Shown here piece by piece: positions 36,886-46,102 of a stretch of 64,000 nt of DNA. Numbering within the stretch: the first letter of the stretch is position 1; every line of letters begins with the position of its first letter. The position numbers and the translations under genes are program-made. The stretch lies in assembly GCF_902459765.1 (NCBI RefSeq), contig NZ_CABPSP010000002.1, forward strand, positions 124,001-188,000, in the 5' to 3' direction. The notes under the pieces are model-generated. The model searched no databases. It was not told the DNA's origin and saw only the letters and a list, made by a program, of their open reading frames with translations. The stretch comes from Pandoraea anapnoica (GTDB taxonomy: Bacteria; Pseudomonadota; Gammaproteobacteria; Burkholderiales; Burkholderiaceae).

Positions 36886-38160
36886 TCAGCGCGCCTTGGC
36901 AGGCAGGATCTTGCCGGACACGTCGCCGAAGCCGATGCGATAGCCGTTGCCCTGGCACCAGCCGCTCATCACGACGGTGTCGCCGTCTTCGATGAACGAG
37001 CGCTTCGCGCCGCTGGCCAGCGTGATCGGATTCTTGCCGTTCCACGTGAGTTCGAGCAGGCTACCGAACGAGTCAGGCGTCGGGCCACTGATCGTGCCCG
37101 AGCCCATCAGATCGCCCACACGTACGTTGCAGCCCGAGACCGTGTGATGGGCAAATTGCTGTGCCATGCTCCAGTACATGTGACGGAAGTTCGTGCGGCA
37201 AATCGACGTCGCCTCGGCATCGCCTTCAGCTTGCAGCAGGACTTCGAGTTCGATATCGAACGCGTGCTTGCCTTGCTGTTGCAGATACGACAGCGGCTCG
37301 GGCGATTGCGCCGGACCGGCCACGCGGAACGGTTCGAGGGCTTCCATCGTCACGACCCACGGAGAGATGGACGTACCGAACGTCTTCGCGTTGAACGGGC
37401 CGAGCGGCACGTATTCCCACTGCTGAAGATCGCGGGCGGACCAGTCGTTGAGGACCACCATGCCAAAGATGGCGGCCTCGGCGTCTTCCACGTTCAGTGC
37501 TTCGCCAATGGCCGTTTCGCGACCGACGATGAAGCCGGTCTCCAGTTCGAAGTCGAGCTTGCGGCAGGCGTCGAAAATCGGGCGCGGCTGATCCGGCAGC
37601 TTGATCTGGCCGTTCGGACGGTGCAGCGGCGTGCCGCTCACGACCACCGAGCTGGCCCGGCCGTTGTAACCGATCGGAATTTCGAGCCAGTTCGGCAGCA
37701 ACGCGTTCGCCGGATCACGGAACATGCTGCCAACATTGGTCGCGTGTTCTTTGGACGAGTAGAAGTCGGTATAGCCCGGCACCTGCACCGGAAGATGGAG
37801 CGTGGCTTGCGACAGCGGCACGAGCGCTTGCGACTTGAGCGCTGCGTTCTCACGCAGTGCGGCGTCGCCGTCGATAGCCAGTAGCGACGTCAGGCGAGCA
37901 CGCGTTGCACGCCAGGCGGCACTACCGAGCGCCACGAACGCATTGATCGACGCTTGCGCGAAGACGGGCGTGTCGCCTGCCTTGAGCACGCCGGCGGCTT
38001 CGAGCGCCGCCAGATCGAGCACCTGATCGCCAATCGCGACGCCAACGCGCGGCGTGGGCTGTGCTTGCGTGCTGAACACACCGTAGGGCAGGTTTTGCAG
38101 CGGAAAGTCCGTCACACCGGTGTTGGCGGACGCGACCCAGCTTTGCAGGAGAGCAGACAT
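36886..38160 (-). CDS. fahA: Fumarylacetoacetase
   Basis: A 424-residue hydrolase that splits fumarylacetoacetate into fumarate and acetoacetate, the end of tyrosine/homogentisate breakdown. It has the FAH N-terminal SH3-like domain (FPLQNLPYGVFS near residue 18) and the metal site in the C-terminal domain: Asp in YTDFYSSKEHATNVG, Glu-x-Glu in LDFELETGFIVGRE and Asp in VVLNDWSARDLQQWEYVPLG. ATG 38160 begins the usual MSALLQSWVASAN; the longer frame is not supported. It follows hmgA by 127 bases on the same strand. Confidence 0.96.
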   Translation of the reverse strand: MSALLQSWVASANTGVTDFPLQNLPYGVFSTQAQPTPRVGVAIGDQVLDLAALEAAGVLKAGDTPVFAQASINAFVALGSAAWRATRARLTSLLAIDGDAALRENAALKSQALVPLSQATLHLPVQVPGYTDFYSSKEHATNVGSMFRDPANALLPNWLEIPIGYNGRASSVVVSGTPLHRPNGQIKLPDQPRPIFDACRKLDFELETGFIVGRETAIGEALNVEDAEAAIFGMVVLNDWSARDLQQWEYVPLGPFNAKTFGTSISPWVVTMEALEPFRVAGPAQSPEPLSYLQQQGKHAFDIELEVLLQAEGDAEATSICRTNFRHMYWSMAQQFAHHTVSGCNVRVGDLMGSGTISGPTPDSFGSLLELTWNGKNPITLASGAKRSFIEDGDTVVMSGWCQGNGYRIGFGDVSGKILPAKAR

Positions 38161-38287
38161 GTGGAATTCCTTGTTCGAGATAACGCTTCGGCCGACCGTG
38201 CGCGAGACAAGCGCCGGGCCGGCCGTCGGGATGATCAAAGGCGTCGTGGCGCGATGGCGTCTGAGCCTTTCACGCCAACAACGTCCC

Positions 38288-39607
38288 TCACTTCTGGTTG
38301 GGGTTGAAGTGCTTCTTCAAGTCCTGCCAGCAGGTGTAGTAGTTGTCCTGCAACTGCTTGGTCTCCAGTGCGAAACGCGTCGGACGAATCACCGCCGGCG
38401 TTTCGAACATGAAGGCCATCGTGGCGTCGACCTTGTGCGGCTTGCTGGTGTCGGCCGCGGAGGCCTTCTCAAACGTTCCCGCATCGGGGCCATGACCCGA
38501 CATGCAGTTGTGCAGGCTCGCGCCCCCCGGCACAAAGCCCTCGGCCTTGGCGTCGTACACGCCATGGATCAGGCCCATGAACTCGCTCGCAATGTTGCGG
38601 TGGAACCAGGGCGGGCGGAACGAGTTTTCCATCGCCAGCCAGCGCGGCGGGAAAATCACGAAGTCGATATCGTCGACGCCCGGGGCATTGCTTTGCGATT
38701 GCAGCACCAGGAAGATCGACGGATCCGGATGGTCGTAGCTGATCGAGCCGATCGTGTTGAAATGACGAAGATCGTATTTGTACGGCGCGTAGTTGCCGTG
38801 CCAGGCCACCACGTCCAGCGGCGAATGGCCGATATCGGCACGCCACAGCGCCCCACCGAACTTCGCCACGAGCTCGAAGTCGCCCTCGACATCTTCGTAA
38901 GCCGCCACAGGCGTCAGGAAGTCGCGCGGATTCGCGAGACCGTTGGAGCCGATCGGGCCCAGATCCGGCAGACGGAACAATGCGCCGTAGTTCTCACAGA
39001 TGTAGCCACGGGCGCGGCCGTCGGGCAGCGTCACGCGGAAACGCACGCCGCGCGGCAGCACGGCAATTTCGTACGGCTCGACTTCCAGCACGCCGAATTC
39101 GGTGGCGATACGCAGACGCCCTTCTTGCGGCACGACCAGCAATTCGCCGTCGGCGTTGTAGAAGAAGCGGCCGTCCATCGACTTGTTGGCCGCATACACG
39201 TGAATGCCGCAGCCGTGACCGGCGTCCGGACCGCCGTTACCGGCCATCGTGACCATGCCGTCGACAAAATCGGTCGGCGCTTCAGGCATCGGCAGCGGAT
39301 CCCAGCGCATCTGATTCGGCGGCGTGGGCACCTCATCGAAGCGGCTCAACCAGCGCGTGTTCTCGATCGCGGTGAACGGCTTGTGCATGGCGGCAGGACG
39401 AATGCGGTACACCCACGAGCGGCGATTGTGACCGCGAGGTGCCGTGAACGCCGTACCGGAGAGTTGCTCCGCATAGAGGCCGTAAGGCGCACGTTGCGGC
39501 GAGTTTTGCCCGATCGGCAGCGCGCCCGGCAATGCCTCGGTCGCGAACTCGTTGGCGAAACCGGACAAATAGCCCAGTTCCCCCTGAATTTGGTCTGCTT
39601 GACGCAT
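38288..39607 (-). CDS. hmgA: Homogentisate 1,2-dioxygenase
   Basis: A 439-residue non-heme iron dioxygenase that opens the ring of homogentisate to maleylacetoacetate. The iron ligands His, Glu and His are in [12 protein letters not shown] and [23 protein letters not shown] carries another conserved active-site His. The start is ATG 39607 with AGGAGACGAGG just upstream, giving [20 protein letters not shown], the normal family beginning. hmgA and fahA are transcribed together and divergently from a LysR regulator gene. A maleylacetoacetate isomerase gene is not in the window. Confidence 0.96.
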   Translation of the reverse strand: MRQADQIQGELGYLSGFANEFATEALPGALPIGQNSPQRAPYGLYAEQLSGTAFTAPRGHNRRSWVYRIRPAAMHKPFTAIENTRWLSRFDEVPTPPNQMRWDPLPMPEAPTDFVDGMVTMAGNGGPDAGHGCGIHVYAANKSMDGRFFYNADGELLVVPQEGRLRIATEFGVLEVEPYEIAVLPRGVRFRVTLPDGRARGYICENYGALFRLPDLGPIGSNGLANPRDFLTPVAAYEDVEGDFELVAKFGGALWRADIGHSPLDVVAWHGNYAPYKYDLRHFNTIGSISYDHPDPSIFLVLQSQSNAPGVDDIDFVIFPPRWLAMENSFRPPWFHRNIASEFMGLIHGVYDAKAEGFVPGGASLHNCMSGHGPDAGTFEKASAADTSKPHKVDATMAFMFETPAVIRPTRFALETKQLQDNYYTCWQDLKKHFNPNQK

Positions 39608-39690
39608 GAGTGCCTCGTCTCCTGTTTTCGAATGCAACAATTGTCCGCCAAGCGACCACATTTTGCGATATAAATAGACAAATCTACTAT

Positions 39691-39705
39691 ATTCACAATG
39701 CGAAT
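39691..39705. promoter_or_regulatory. LysR-type T-N11-A box in the hmgA/LysR divergent region
   Basis: ATTC-ACAATGC-GAAT is a perfect four-base inverted repeat with a seven-base spacer that includes the T-N11-A core of LysR-family sites. It sits in the AT-richer 129-base gap, 84 bases upstream of hmgA and 31 bases upstream of the regulator gene, the usual place for a site that both activates the pathway and autoregulates. Confidence 0.6.
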
Positions 39706-39736
39706 ATCACTCCAGTGAGTCGCTGACGCTTTCTTT

Positions 39737-40642
39737 ATGATTTCCTTACGCGACGTCGATTTGAACCTGCTGGTGGTGTTCCATGCGGTGCTCACGCACC
39801 GGAGCATCTCTCAGGCGGCACGGGAGCTGGGACTATCGCAGCCCGCCGTAAGCAACGGCCTCGCACGACTGCGGCAGACGTTCGAAGATGAGTTGTTCAC
39901 GCGCACGGGCACCGGCATGCAGCCCACGCCGTTCGCCGAAGCGCTGGCTGAACCCGTGTCGGCTGCATTGGCAGGCATTTCGCGGGCCATCAACCATCGT
40001 GAGGCGTTCGACCCGGTGAGTAGTCAACGGGAATTTACGTTGGCGATGACGGACGTCGGCGAGGTGTACTTCATGCCCGCGCTGATCGACCTGTGCACAC
40101 AACTGGCACCGGGGGTGCGTATCAGCACGGTTCGGGCGTCGTTGCCCGATCTGAAGGAGGCGATGGCCGCTGGACGCATCGATCTTGCGGTGGGAGCTTT
40201 CGACGATCTGACGGGGCCGTTTTTCCAGCGACGATTGTTCCGGCAGCAATATGTGAGCATGTTCCGCATCGGTCACGCGCTTGATTCGCCGGACGCAGGG
40301 CTGCCCGAATTCAAAGCGGCTCGCCATCTGTTCGTCGCCACCGGCGACAACCCCTACGCGCGCGTCAATCAGCTTCTCGCACAGGCTGGCTTCGGTTGCG
40401 ACGCCAATTTCTGGGTACCCCACTTCATCGCGGTGCCCTACATTGTCAGCACGAACGATCTGGTGGTGACGGTGCCGCAGAAGTTTGCCGAACGCGCCGC
40501 CGCGCCGTTCGGGCTGCACTTTGTCAAACCACCCCTGCGTCTTCCGGCGCTGCAAACCAATGTGTTCTGGCACCGTCGCTACCATCAGGACGCTGGCAAT
40601 CAGTGGCTACGTCAGTTGATATCGGAGCACTTCGTGGAATAG
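39737..40642 (+). CDS. LysR-family regulator of homogentisate genes
   Basis: A 301-residue regulator. The N-terminal winged HTH reads DLNLLVVFHAVLTHRSISQA, then ARELGLSQPAVSNGLARLRQ, typical of the NodD/SyrM-like LysR branch; a periplasmic-binding-like effector domain follows from about residue 90 (QREFTLAMTDVGEVYF). It is divergent from hmgA-fahA with a LysR box between them, so it most probably controls these genes, with homogentisate or a related aromatic acid as effector. That effector is inference. Confidence 0.92.
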   Translation: MISLRDVDLNLLVVFHAVLTHRSISQAARELGLSQPAVSNGLARLRQTFEDELFTRTGTGMQPTPFAEALAEPVSAALAGISRAINHREAFDPVSSQREFTLAMTDVGEVYFMPALIDLCTQLAPGVRISTVRASLPDLKEAMAAGRIDLAVGAFDDLTGPFFQRRLFRQQYVSMFRIGHALDSPDAGLPEFKAARHLFVATGDNPYARVNQLLAQAGFGCDANFWVPHFIAVPYIVSTNDLVVTVPQKFAERAAAPFGLHFVKPPLRLPALQTNVFWHRRYHQDAGNQWLRQLISEHFVE

Positions 40643-40707
40643 CGCGGCGGGCACCTTTTCCCGGCACCGCCAACTGCCAACCGCCGCCTTCCCTTTCCAC
40701 CTCACTC

Positions 40708-43700
40708 TCACGCGTCGCTGGCGATGGCGTGCCCTTGCGAGCGCAGCCAATCGTTCCAGGCGGTATCGAGTGCGTCGAAAGCAGCCTCCATCTGTCCGAC
40801 CGATGCCTGCGGCGCAAGATGCTCGAGCTGTGCGGCCAGGGACGCCAGCGAACTCAGGCCAAACGCCATGAAGCCCCCACGCAGCCGGTGCGCCGAGTGA
40901 CGGAGTGTCTCGCGCGAGGACTCGGCGAGCACCGCCCGGCAATTCGCGATGTCCTGATCCGCGATTTTGACAAAGGTGTCGAGCATTTCCGACAAGGGCA
41001 AGCGCCAGTTCTTGGGTGACGCCGCCTCAGGCACAGGCTTGGGCGCATTCTCGATCAGTCGCGACGACGCAGGCAGCGGCGCGATCTCCACGCAAAGCGA
41101 CGGGTAGCGCGAGCGAACCAGTTCGATGACACGCAACAACGAACGGGCGTCCACGGGTTTGTAGACGACCGCGTCGTAAGGCGATTTCGCCTCGCGATCA
41201 TTGCGCAGCGTTACGTCGGCCGTGGCCACCACCACCGGAACGTGCGGTGCGCGTGCTTTGATCTCGGTCGCCAGCGCGTGCCCTGAAATGTGTGGCATGT
41301 TGGCGTCGGTGACGACAAGCATGTGCGACTCGGCATCGAATGCATCGAGCGCTTCGCGAGGGTCGTGATAGCAATCCACCATCGCGCCGAGCCCTTCCAA
41401 CTGGCGTGACAGCAACATGCCGCTGATCGGATGATCGTCTGCGACCAGCACGTACCAACCGGCCAGCGGCTTCACCCGCGTCTGCGCATTGGCCGTGCCC
41501 GGCACCGGCAGGTCGCCGTTAGCCGACAGACCCGGGCGTGGCGTCAAGCCCAGCGCCTCCCAAAGTTCGGCCTGTTGCAGCATGGCGATGTCGCGCGGCC
41601 AGGTCGGTGTGCTGCCAGCCGGACGGTCCACGGGCGTTGCACGGAGTAAGTAGACTTCCGCGCCTGCCATGCCCCGCACCGGCCACTCGTCTGCGAACAT
41701 CAGAAGACCGGAATCCTGCTCGCGACCGGCCCCCATCGACCACGACACGGCGTCGTCATATCGAACCGGGACGAAACCCGCACGACGGACCAACGCATCG
41801 AGGTACCAGTGACGACGCGACAATGCGCTCACATAAGCGAACGTGTCCTGCGAATCCACGACAGGCGGCGCCACGCTATCGTGCGCCCACGGCAGATGCA
41901 GCGTGAAGCGCATGGTCGTCCCTTGCCCCTCCTCGCTGTCGACGGCCAGAACGCCGCCAAGCATGCCGACGAACTGATGCGAAATCGCTAGCCCCAACCC
42001 CGTGCCATGCTGCATGCCCGGCTCAGTGGTGCTCTTGCCGAATGGCCGGAACAGATCGGCCAGATCCGCGGCCGCAATGCCTACCCCGCTATCGCCCACT
42101 GTAAAAGCCACGTCGCAGCCCTGCATGTCCGAGCGTGTCACCATCGCACTGAACGCCACGTGCCCTTTTTCGGTGAACTTGATGGCGTTGCCGACAAGGT
42201 TGGTCACGACTTGTCCGAGACGCAGCGCATCCGTGTGCACTGCACGCGCGAGGAGCGGATCGATCATCCAGTCCAGCGTGAGACCCTGCAAACGCGCGCG
42301 GCCCGTAAACGACAGCCCCACCGCCTCAAGCTCCTTGAGCAGTGAGCAATCGCGCGAATTCAGTTCGAAGCGGCCCACCTGAATGCGCGAATAGTCGAGA
42401 AGATCGTTGATGAGATCGAGCAGATTGCGCGTCGAACTCTCCATCACATCCACGTAATAGCGATGGTCGTCGCCAAGGTTCTGCGCGCTGAGCAATTCGA
42501 GCGACGCCAGCGTGCCATACAGTGGCGTGCGCATTTCATGGCTGACGGTCGTGAGGAACACGTCCTTCGCACGATTGGCGCTCTCCGCCGCAAGACGTGC
42601 CTTGCGTTGCTCCAGCTCGAAGCGGCGCTGCTCGGTGACGTCCGACAGCGTGCCGATCAACACTGGTTGCTCACGAAACACCGTATCGACGAAGCTCACC
42701 GCATAGTGGCGCTCACCTGCGTCGTCGAGGGCACTGAGCAGACGCCGGACAGGACGCGCCACCACACCGCTGTGCAGTTGACGGTACATCCGCGTCAACT
42801 CGCCATCGCCAAGATGTCTGAGCAAATCGACCGTGCCGGCATAGGCCGGATTACTCATCACAACGGCCGGCTCGAACGGATCGATGATCGCCATACCGAC
42901 GGGCGCCGTCTCGATGAGGGTCTGGGTGAAGGCATCGCGCTCCAGCAACGCCGTCGTGCGTTGACGGGCCGGCTCGATGATCCGTTGACGCATATAGCGC
43001 ATGCCCGCATAGACGCCACCAGCGTACAGAAGCAACAGCAACGTCGCGCCGAGCAGCAACGTGGCATTCTCTCGTAGCAACTGCGCGGGGCGCACGGCAT
43101 AACGTACGAACCACGGCGTAGACGCCAGTCGCCGCTCGAACACCAGACGCTGGCCGTCGGAGCGCAAAGTCATCTGCGCACCGCCAAAGAGCGGCAGCGT
43201 GACCAGCGTACGCAAATGACCCAGTGACGACATCGGGAGCCCGGCGCTCGCGATGACAAGGCCGTCTTCTGATATCAACTGAAGTGCTTCGCCGGAACGT
43301 TCAAGGTTGCGCATGCGCGGCGGCACGATCATGTCCGGCGACATGCTGGTGCCGACATAAAGCACCAGATGGCCATCGAGATCGCGGATCGGCACGAAAC
43401 TCGAAACGGTCTTCAGATGCGTGACGGGATGCGTGTAGTTGTAAGTCCAGAACGGACCTTCACTGTTGCCCCGGATACGCGCGTGATAGCGTTCGACCTT
43501 GTTGATTTCTGCGAGCATCGCCTGCGTGTCGCGCGCCAGATCGGCCGGACTGAAGGCTTCCCGGCCAACGGCGGGACGGTAGGTCGCAAACGCGCCGTCT
43601 GCCGAAATGATGAAAGTCTCGTCCTGTGCGTCGAGCGGACTCCAGAAGTTGGCGTCGAGCACCATGAGGCGCAACGTCAGACGCGCGAGCAACGCCGCAC

Positions 43701-44097
43701 GCTCTTGCGTGATATCGGCCAGTTTGACGATTTCGAATTCGCTGTCCCAACCCACCCCGCTGATGCGTCGCGCAGTGCCCACCGGCATGGAGACAAGCGG
43801 CTTGAGAATGCGGTCGGTCAGCGCCTGCGTGGCGCCGCCGGGACGCACGGCGCTTGCCTGGGTAGCCTGCGCCATCGCGCGTGCCTGTTCGTTGAAGATT
43901 TCGAGGTCCCGGATTTCTCGCCCGACAGCCGCGAAGAACGACTCCGTCTTTTGTCCGCTTTGCCAGAGTGTGCCGAAGAGCGCATAGGAAACCGCTGCGA
44001 CCCACACCGACAAACCGAATAGCAGGGCCAGTAAGCCACCAATGCGAAGCAGGCGGCCGGCGATCGCGATGTCGCGCGTCATCGTTCTGGCAGGCAT
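40708..44097 (-). CDS. RcsC-like hybrid histidine kinase (HK-REC-HPt)
   Basis: About 1129 residues. Order: TM helix (about 20-45), periplasmic sensor region to about 335, TM helix 347-368, a PAS-like segment (400-500), HisKA with phospho-His in FLTTVSHEMRTPLYG (about 520), HATPase with NLVGNAIKF, GDSGVGIA and GTGLGLAIS, a pseudo-receiver-like linker, a receiver with phospho-Asp in VVTDANMPHISG and Lys in VYKPVD, and an HPt with phospho-His in HSAHRLRGGFMAFG. This is a complete His-Asp-His relay on one chain; the RcsB-like regulator next door would be the final Asp. The start is unsure: ATG 44097 has GGAG only three bases away, and TTG 44106 is an alternative. Signal sensed is unknown. Confidence 0.93.
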   Translation of the reverse strand: MPARTMTRDIAIAGRLLRIGGLLALLFGLSVWVAAVSYALFGTLWQSGQKTESFFAAVGREIRDLEIFNEQARAMAQATQASAVRPGGATQALTDRILKPLVSMPVGTARRISGVGWDSEFEIVKLADITQERAALLARLTLRLMVLDANFWSPLDAQDETFIISADGAFATYRPAVGREAFSPADLARDTQAMLAEINKVERYHARIRGNSEGPFWTYNYTHPVTHLKTVSSFVPIRDLDGHLVLYVGTSMSPDMIVPPRMRNLERSGEALQLISEDGLVIASAGLPMSSLGHLRTLVTLPLFGGAQMTLRSDGQRLVFERRLASTPWFVRYAVRPAQLLRENATLLLGATLLLLLYAGGVYAGMRYMRQRIIEPARQRTTALLERDAFTQTLIETAPVGMAIIDPFEPAVVMSNPAYAGTVDLLRHLGDGELTRMYRQLHSGVVARPVRRLLSALDDAGERHYAVSFVDTVFREQPVLIGTLSDVTEQRRFELEQRKARLAAESANRAKDVFLTTVSHEMRTPLYGTLASLELLSAQNLGDDHRYYVDVMESSTRNLLDLINDLLDYSRIQVGRFELNSRDCSLLKELEAVGLSFTGRARLQGLTLDWMIDPLLARAVHTDALRLGQVVTNLVGNAIKFTEKGHVAFSAMVTRSDMQGCDVAFTVGDSGVGIAAADLADLFRPFGKSTTEPGMQHGTGLGLAISHQFVGMLGGVLAVDSEEGQGTTMRFTLHLPWAHDSVAPPVVDSQDTFAYVSALSRRHWYLDALVRRAGFVPVRYDDAVSWSMGAGREQDSGLLMFADEWPVRGMAGAEVYLLRATPVDRPAGSTPTWPRDIAMLQQAELWEALGLTPRPGLSANGDLPVPGTANAQTRVKPLAGWYVLVADDHPISGMLLSRQLEGLGAMVDCYHDPREALDAFDAESHMLVVTDANMPHISGHALATEIKARAPHVPVVVATADVTLRNDREAKSPYDAVVYKPVDARSLLRVIELVRSRYPSLCVEIAPLPASSRLIENAPKPVPEAASPKNWRLPLSEMLDTFVKIADQDIANCRAVLAESSRETLRHSAHRLRGGFMAFGLSSLASLAAQLEHLAPQASVGQMEAAFDALDTAWNDWLRSQGHAIASDA

Positions 44098-44126
44098 AGA
44101 CTCCAACGTCTGTGGTCGGGGCGGAC

Positions 44127-44801
44127 TCAGGCGGCACTCGGCGCTTCGGCATCGCCGTCACGCGCAAACTGAACCGGGCTCGACACATGCAGCTTGAACA
44201 ACTCCATGTCGGTGCGGCAACCCAACTTGCACATGGCCATGCGTTTCTGGTTGTTGATCGTCTTGGCAGAACGCTTGAGCGCGCCCGCAATTTGCGACAC
44301 GTTCTGACCATCCAGATACATGCGCAGCACTTCCATTTCCTTGGGCGAGAGCGGGCGTCGTGCCGTCGGCTTGCGGCGCATCTGCTCCTCGAGAATCTGC
44401 TCTGCGCGCCCGCCGCGATAGCTCATGCCGCGACGGCAACGTTCCACACACACGGTAATTTCACGCAGATCGTCGGACTTGGTCATCACACCCAAGACGC
44501 CACAGCTATCGAGTGCGTGAATGATGGCCGGCTGTTCGATCGACGTGAACACGATGATCTTGACGTCGGGATACTTGCGACGGACACGGTTGATCATGAC
44601 GAGGCCATCGCCGAATGCGCCACCGGGCATGCAGTAATCGGTAATGAGGACGTCGACGGAATTCGTTTCGAGCGCCTTGAACAACTCGGTCGAATTCGAG
44701 ACAGGAGGCAGCACGTGAAAACCCGGGTCCGGGGACAGCATTTCACGTAACGTGGAGGCGACAATCGGGTGATCGTCCGCAATCAGAATCTTTACCATCA
44801 T
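44127..44801 (-). CDS. RcsB-like response regulator (NarL/LuxR type)
   Basis: A 224-residue regulator. The receiver has acidic pair ADDHP at 8-12 and phospho-acceptor Asp55 in VLITDYCMPGG, closely following RcsB including the shared insert FGDGLVMINRVRRKYP. The output domain PLSPKEMEVLRMYLDGQN, VSQIAGALKRSAKTINNQKR and MAMCKLG matches the RcsB recognition helix region (in RcsB: RSIKTISSQK...MMKLG). It precedes the kinase by 29 bases on the same strand and would receive phosphate from its HPt. Likely targets are surface or biofilm functions by analogy with Rcs and related RcsB/BvgA regulators; a candidate site cluster lies at 45670-45737. Confidence 0.93.
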   Translation of the reverse strand: MMVKILIADDHPIVASTLREMLSPDPGFHVLPPVSNSTELFKALETNSVDVLITDYCMPGGAFGDGLVMINRVRRKYPDVKIIVFTSIEQPAIIHALDSCGVLGVMTKSDDLREITVCVERCRRGMSYRGGRAEQILEEQMRRKPTARRPLSPKEMEVLRMYLDGQNVSQIAGALKRSAKTINNQKRMAMCKLGCRTDMELFKLHVSSPVQFARDGDAEAPSAA

Positions 44802-45007
44802 TTGCTGGATCCTTTTAAAAGAAGTCAGCCGTGGGCGCGCGCGATCCCTCGCCGTGTCTTCGCGTCATGGCTTCCCAAAAGAGGAATGTGCGTCTTGCCG
44901 ACGCACGCGTTGGTCACGAAGGCGTGACCGCATTGCTGCTGGGCGACGATTGCGGGACCGGCAGTCCGGCGCGCTGGGCGCTCACGGCCCCTCGCCCGCT
45001 GCCTGCC

Positions 45008-45532
45008 TTATCCGGCGCTCCCGACACTCCCGGCGACGACCGCACCGGGTCCATCGACAGTGGTCCACGCCGAGCACGTCTTGTGCCCTGTCAACCGAGT
45101 TGTGCCCGCGCCGATGACCGGCTTGACACAGTAACGAATGCGAACGCCGTGCAAACCTGCCGAGGGCATCATCTCGCGCGCCCGTCCGACGATGCGAATG
45201 CGTGTCGGTCCGGCGGCCGCTTCCCACAGATGTACGCTATCGGTCTCGGGCCAATCCGCCATCCATCGGTACGAACCGCTCACGACCGCGCCCACCCTCG
45301 GCGTGTCGCTCAGCTTCACCGCTGCTGCCACCGGGCGCATCCGCGTTTCGACCTCTCGCGATGACGCAACTGGAGGCTCTACCCGCGCCAGCGAAGCCCT
45401 CTCGCTCTCCGATTCCATCGTGAGTCCCGTCACATTCGCCGTCGACGCTTTGTATTCGCTACATCCCGCAAGCAGCGCCATCGCCAGCGCGCTGCCAAAG
45501 CTTATTAGTGTCGTCACAGCGCGCCGTCCCAT
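45008..45532 (-). CDS. Putative outer-membrane lipoprotein
   Basis: A 174-residue protein with a type II signal peptide: MGRRAVTTLISFGSALAMAL then LAGC, so Cys24 would be lipidated; Ser at +2 favours the outer membrane. The mature part is otherwise unrecognised, has two further Cys (RIRYCVKPV, HKTCSAWTT) that could form a disulfide, and a central SGSYRWMADWPETDSVHLWE segment. ATG 45532 is chosen because it gives a proper signal peptide; a start 66 bases upstream would leave a long n-region. No strong ribosome site is seen. Adjacent to an RcsB/RcsC-like pair, it might be a surface sensor such as RcsF is for Rcs, but no similarity to RcsF is visible. Confidence 0.65.
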   Translation of the reverse strand: MGRRAVTTLISFGSALAMALLAGCSEYKASTANVTGLTMESESERASLARVEPPVASSREVETRMRPVAAAVKLSDTPRVGAVVSGSYRWMADWPETDSVHLWEAAAGPTRIRIVGRAREMMPSAGLHGVRIRYCVKPVIGAGTTRLTGHKTCSAWTTVDGPGAVVAGSVGSAG

Positions 45533-46102
45533 CGCTTGTGTGGCACTTGAGCGAAAGCATTGGCTGGGCAGGAAATCGTCAACGTATGTTGGGGTCATCG
45601 GTCCATTACCAATCGTCTCGCCGCGTGACAAAGGAACGTTACGCGTCGTTTTTACGACCAGCGGAAATATAGGATAAATCTACAAATCCCTACCGTTTTG
45701 GATCTCTTTATAGGAAACATCCTAGCCCAAATTAGGAGGAATACCGTTCGCGCCTTACACAGCTCGCGCGCCGCCATCGAATTCAGTGCGGAAATAACTC
45801 AGATGACGTAGCGTGGACGCTCAGGCAGCGTTCCAATTGACACGCAAGTGAGGAAAAGATTCATTTGTAAGAGGCGAATCATGTCAGCCACTGGCTGCAC
45901 GCGGCGTAGTACGTCGGTACTGAAATGGTAAAAAGTCACTCGAAAGACGTTGCGACTTTCGAAATACCTTTCGTCTTTTGACTGTGAGACGTAAAGCGCG
46001 TCAACGCGGTCGACACCGCCAGCGCTTAAATGCCATTAAAGCGGGAGATAAGCTGAAGGAAATCCAGAATCGCAGAGACTTAGCGACTTTGAACAAATAG
46101 AT
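45533..46102. promoter_or_regulatory. 570-bp AT-richer intergenic region upstream of the lipoprotein gene
   Basis: Base composition is clearly more AT-rich than neighbouring genes and no frame of useful length has a good start. It holds the TAGGA cluster (45670-45737), presumably the lipoprotein promoter, and near 45840-46030 several runs such as GAAAGACGTTGCGACTTTCG, a loose inverted repeat (CGAAAG...CTTTCG). The stretch could also encode a small RNA; I cannot show one. Confidence 0.5.
45670..45737. promoter_or_regulatory. TAGGA half-site cluster resembling an RcsB box
   Basis: TAGGA occurs at 45670, 45711 and 45733, and inverted (TCCTA) at 45720. The central pair TAGGA-AACA-TCCTA (45711-45724) is a perfect interrupted palindrome; it agrees at 10 of 14 positions with the RcsAB box consensus TAAGAATATTCCTA. 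It lies 180 bases upstream of the lipoprotein gene and in the same neighbourhood as the RcsB-like gene. Confidence 0.5.

Noticed and set aside
45138-45677. 179-codon plus-strand frame opposite the lipoprotein gene
   Set aside because: The minus strand gives a proper lipobox; the plus frame has no signal or family motif. The choice is moderately, not fully, certain.
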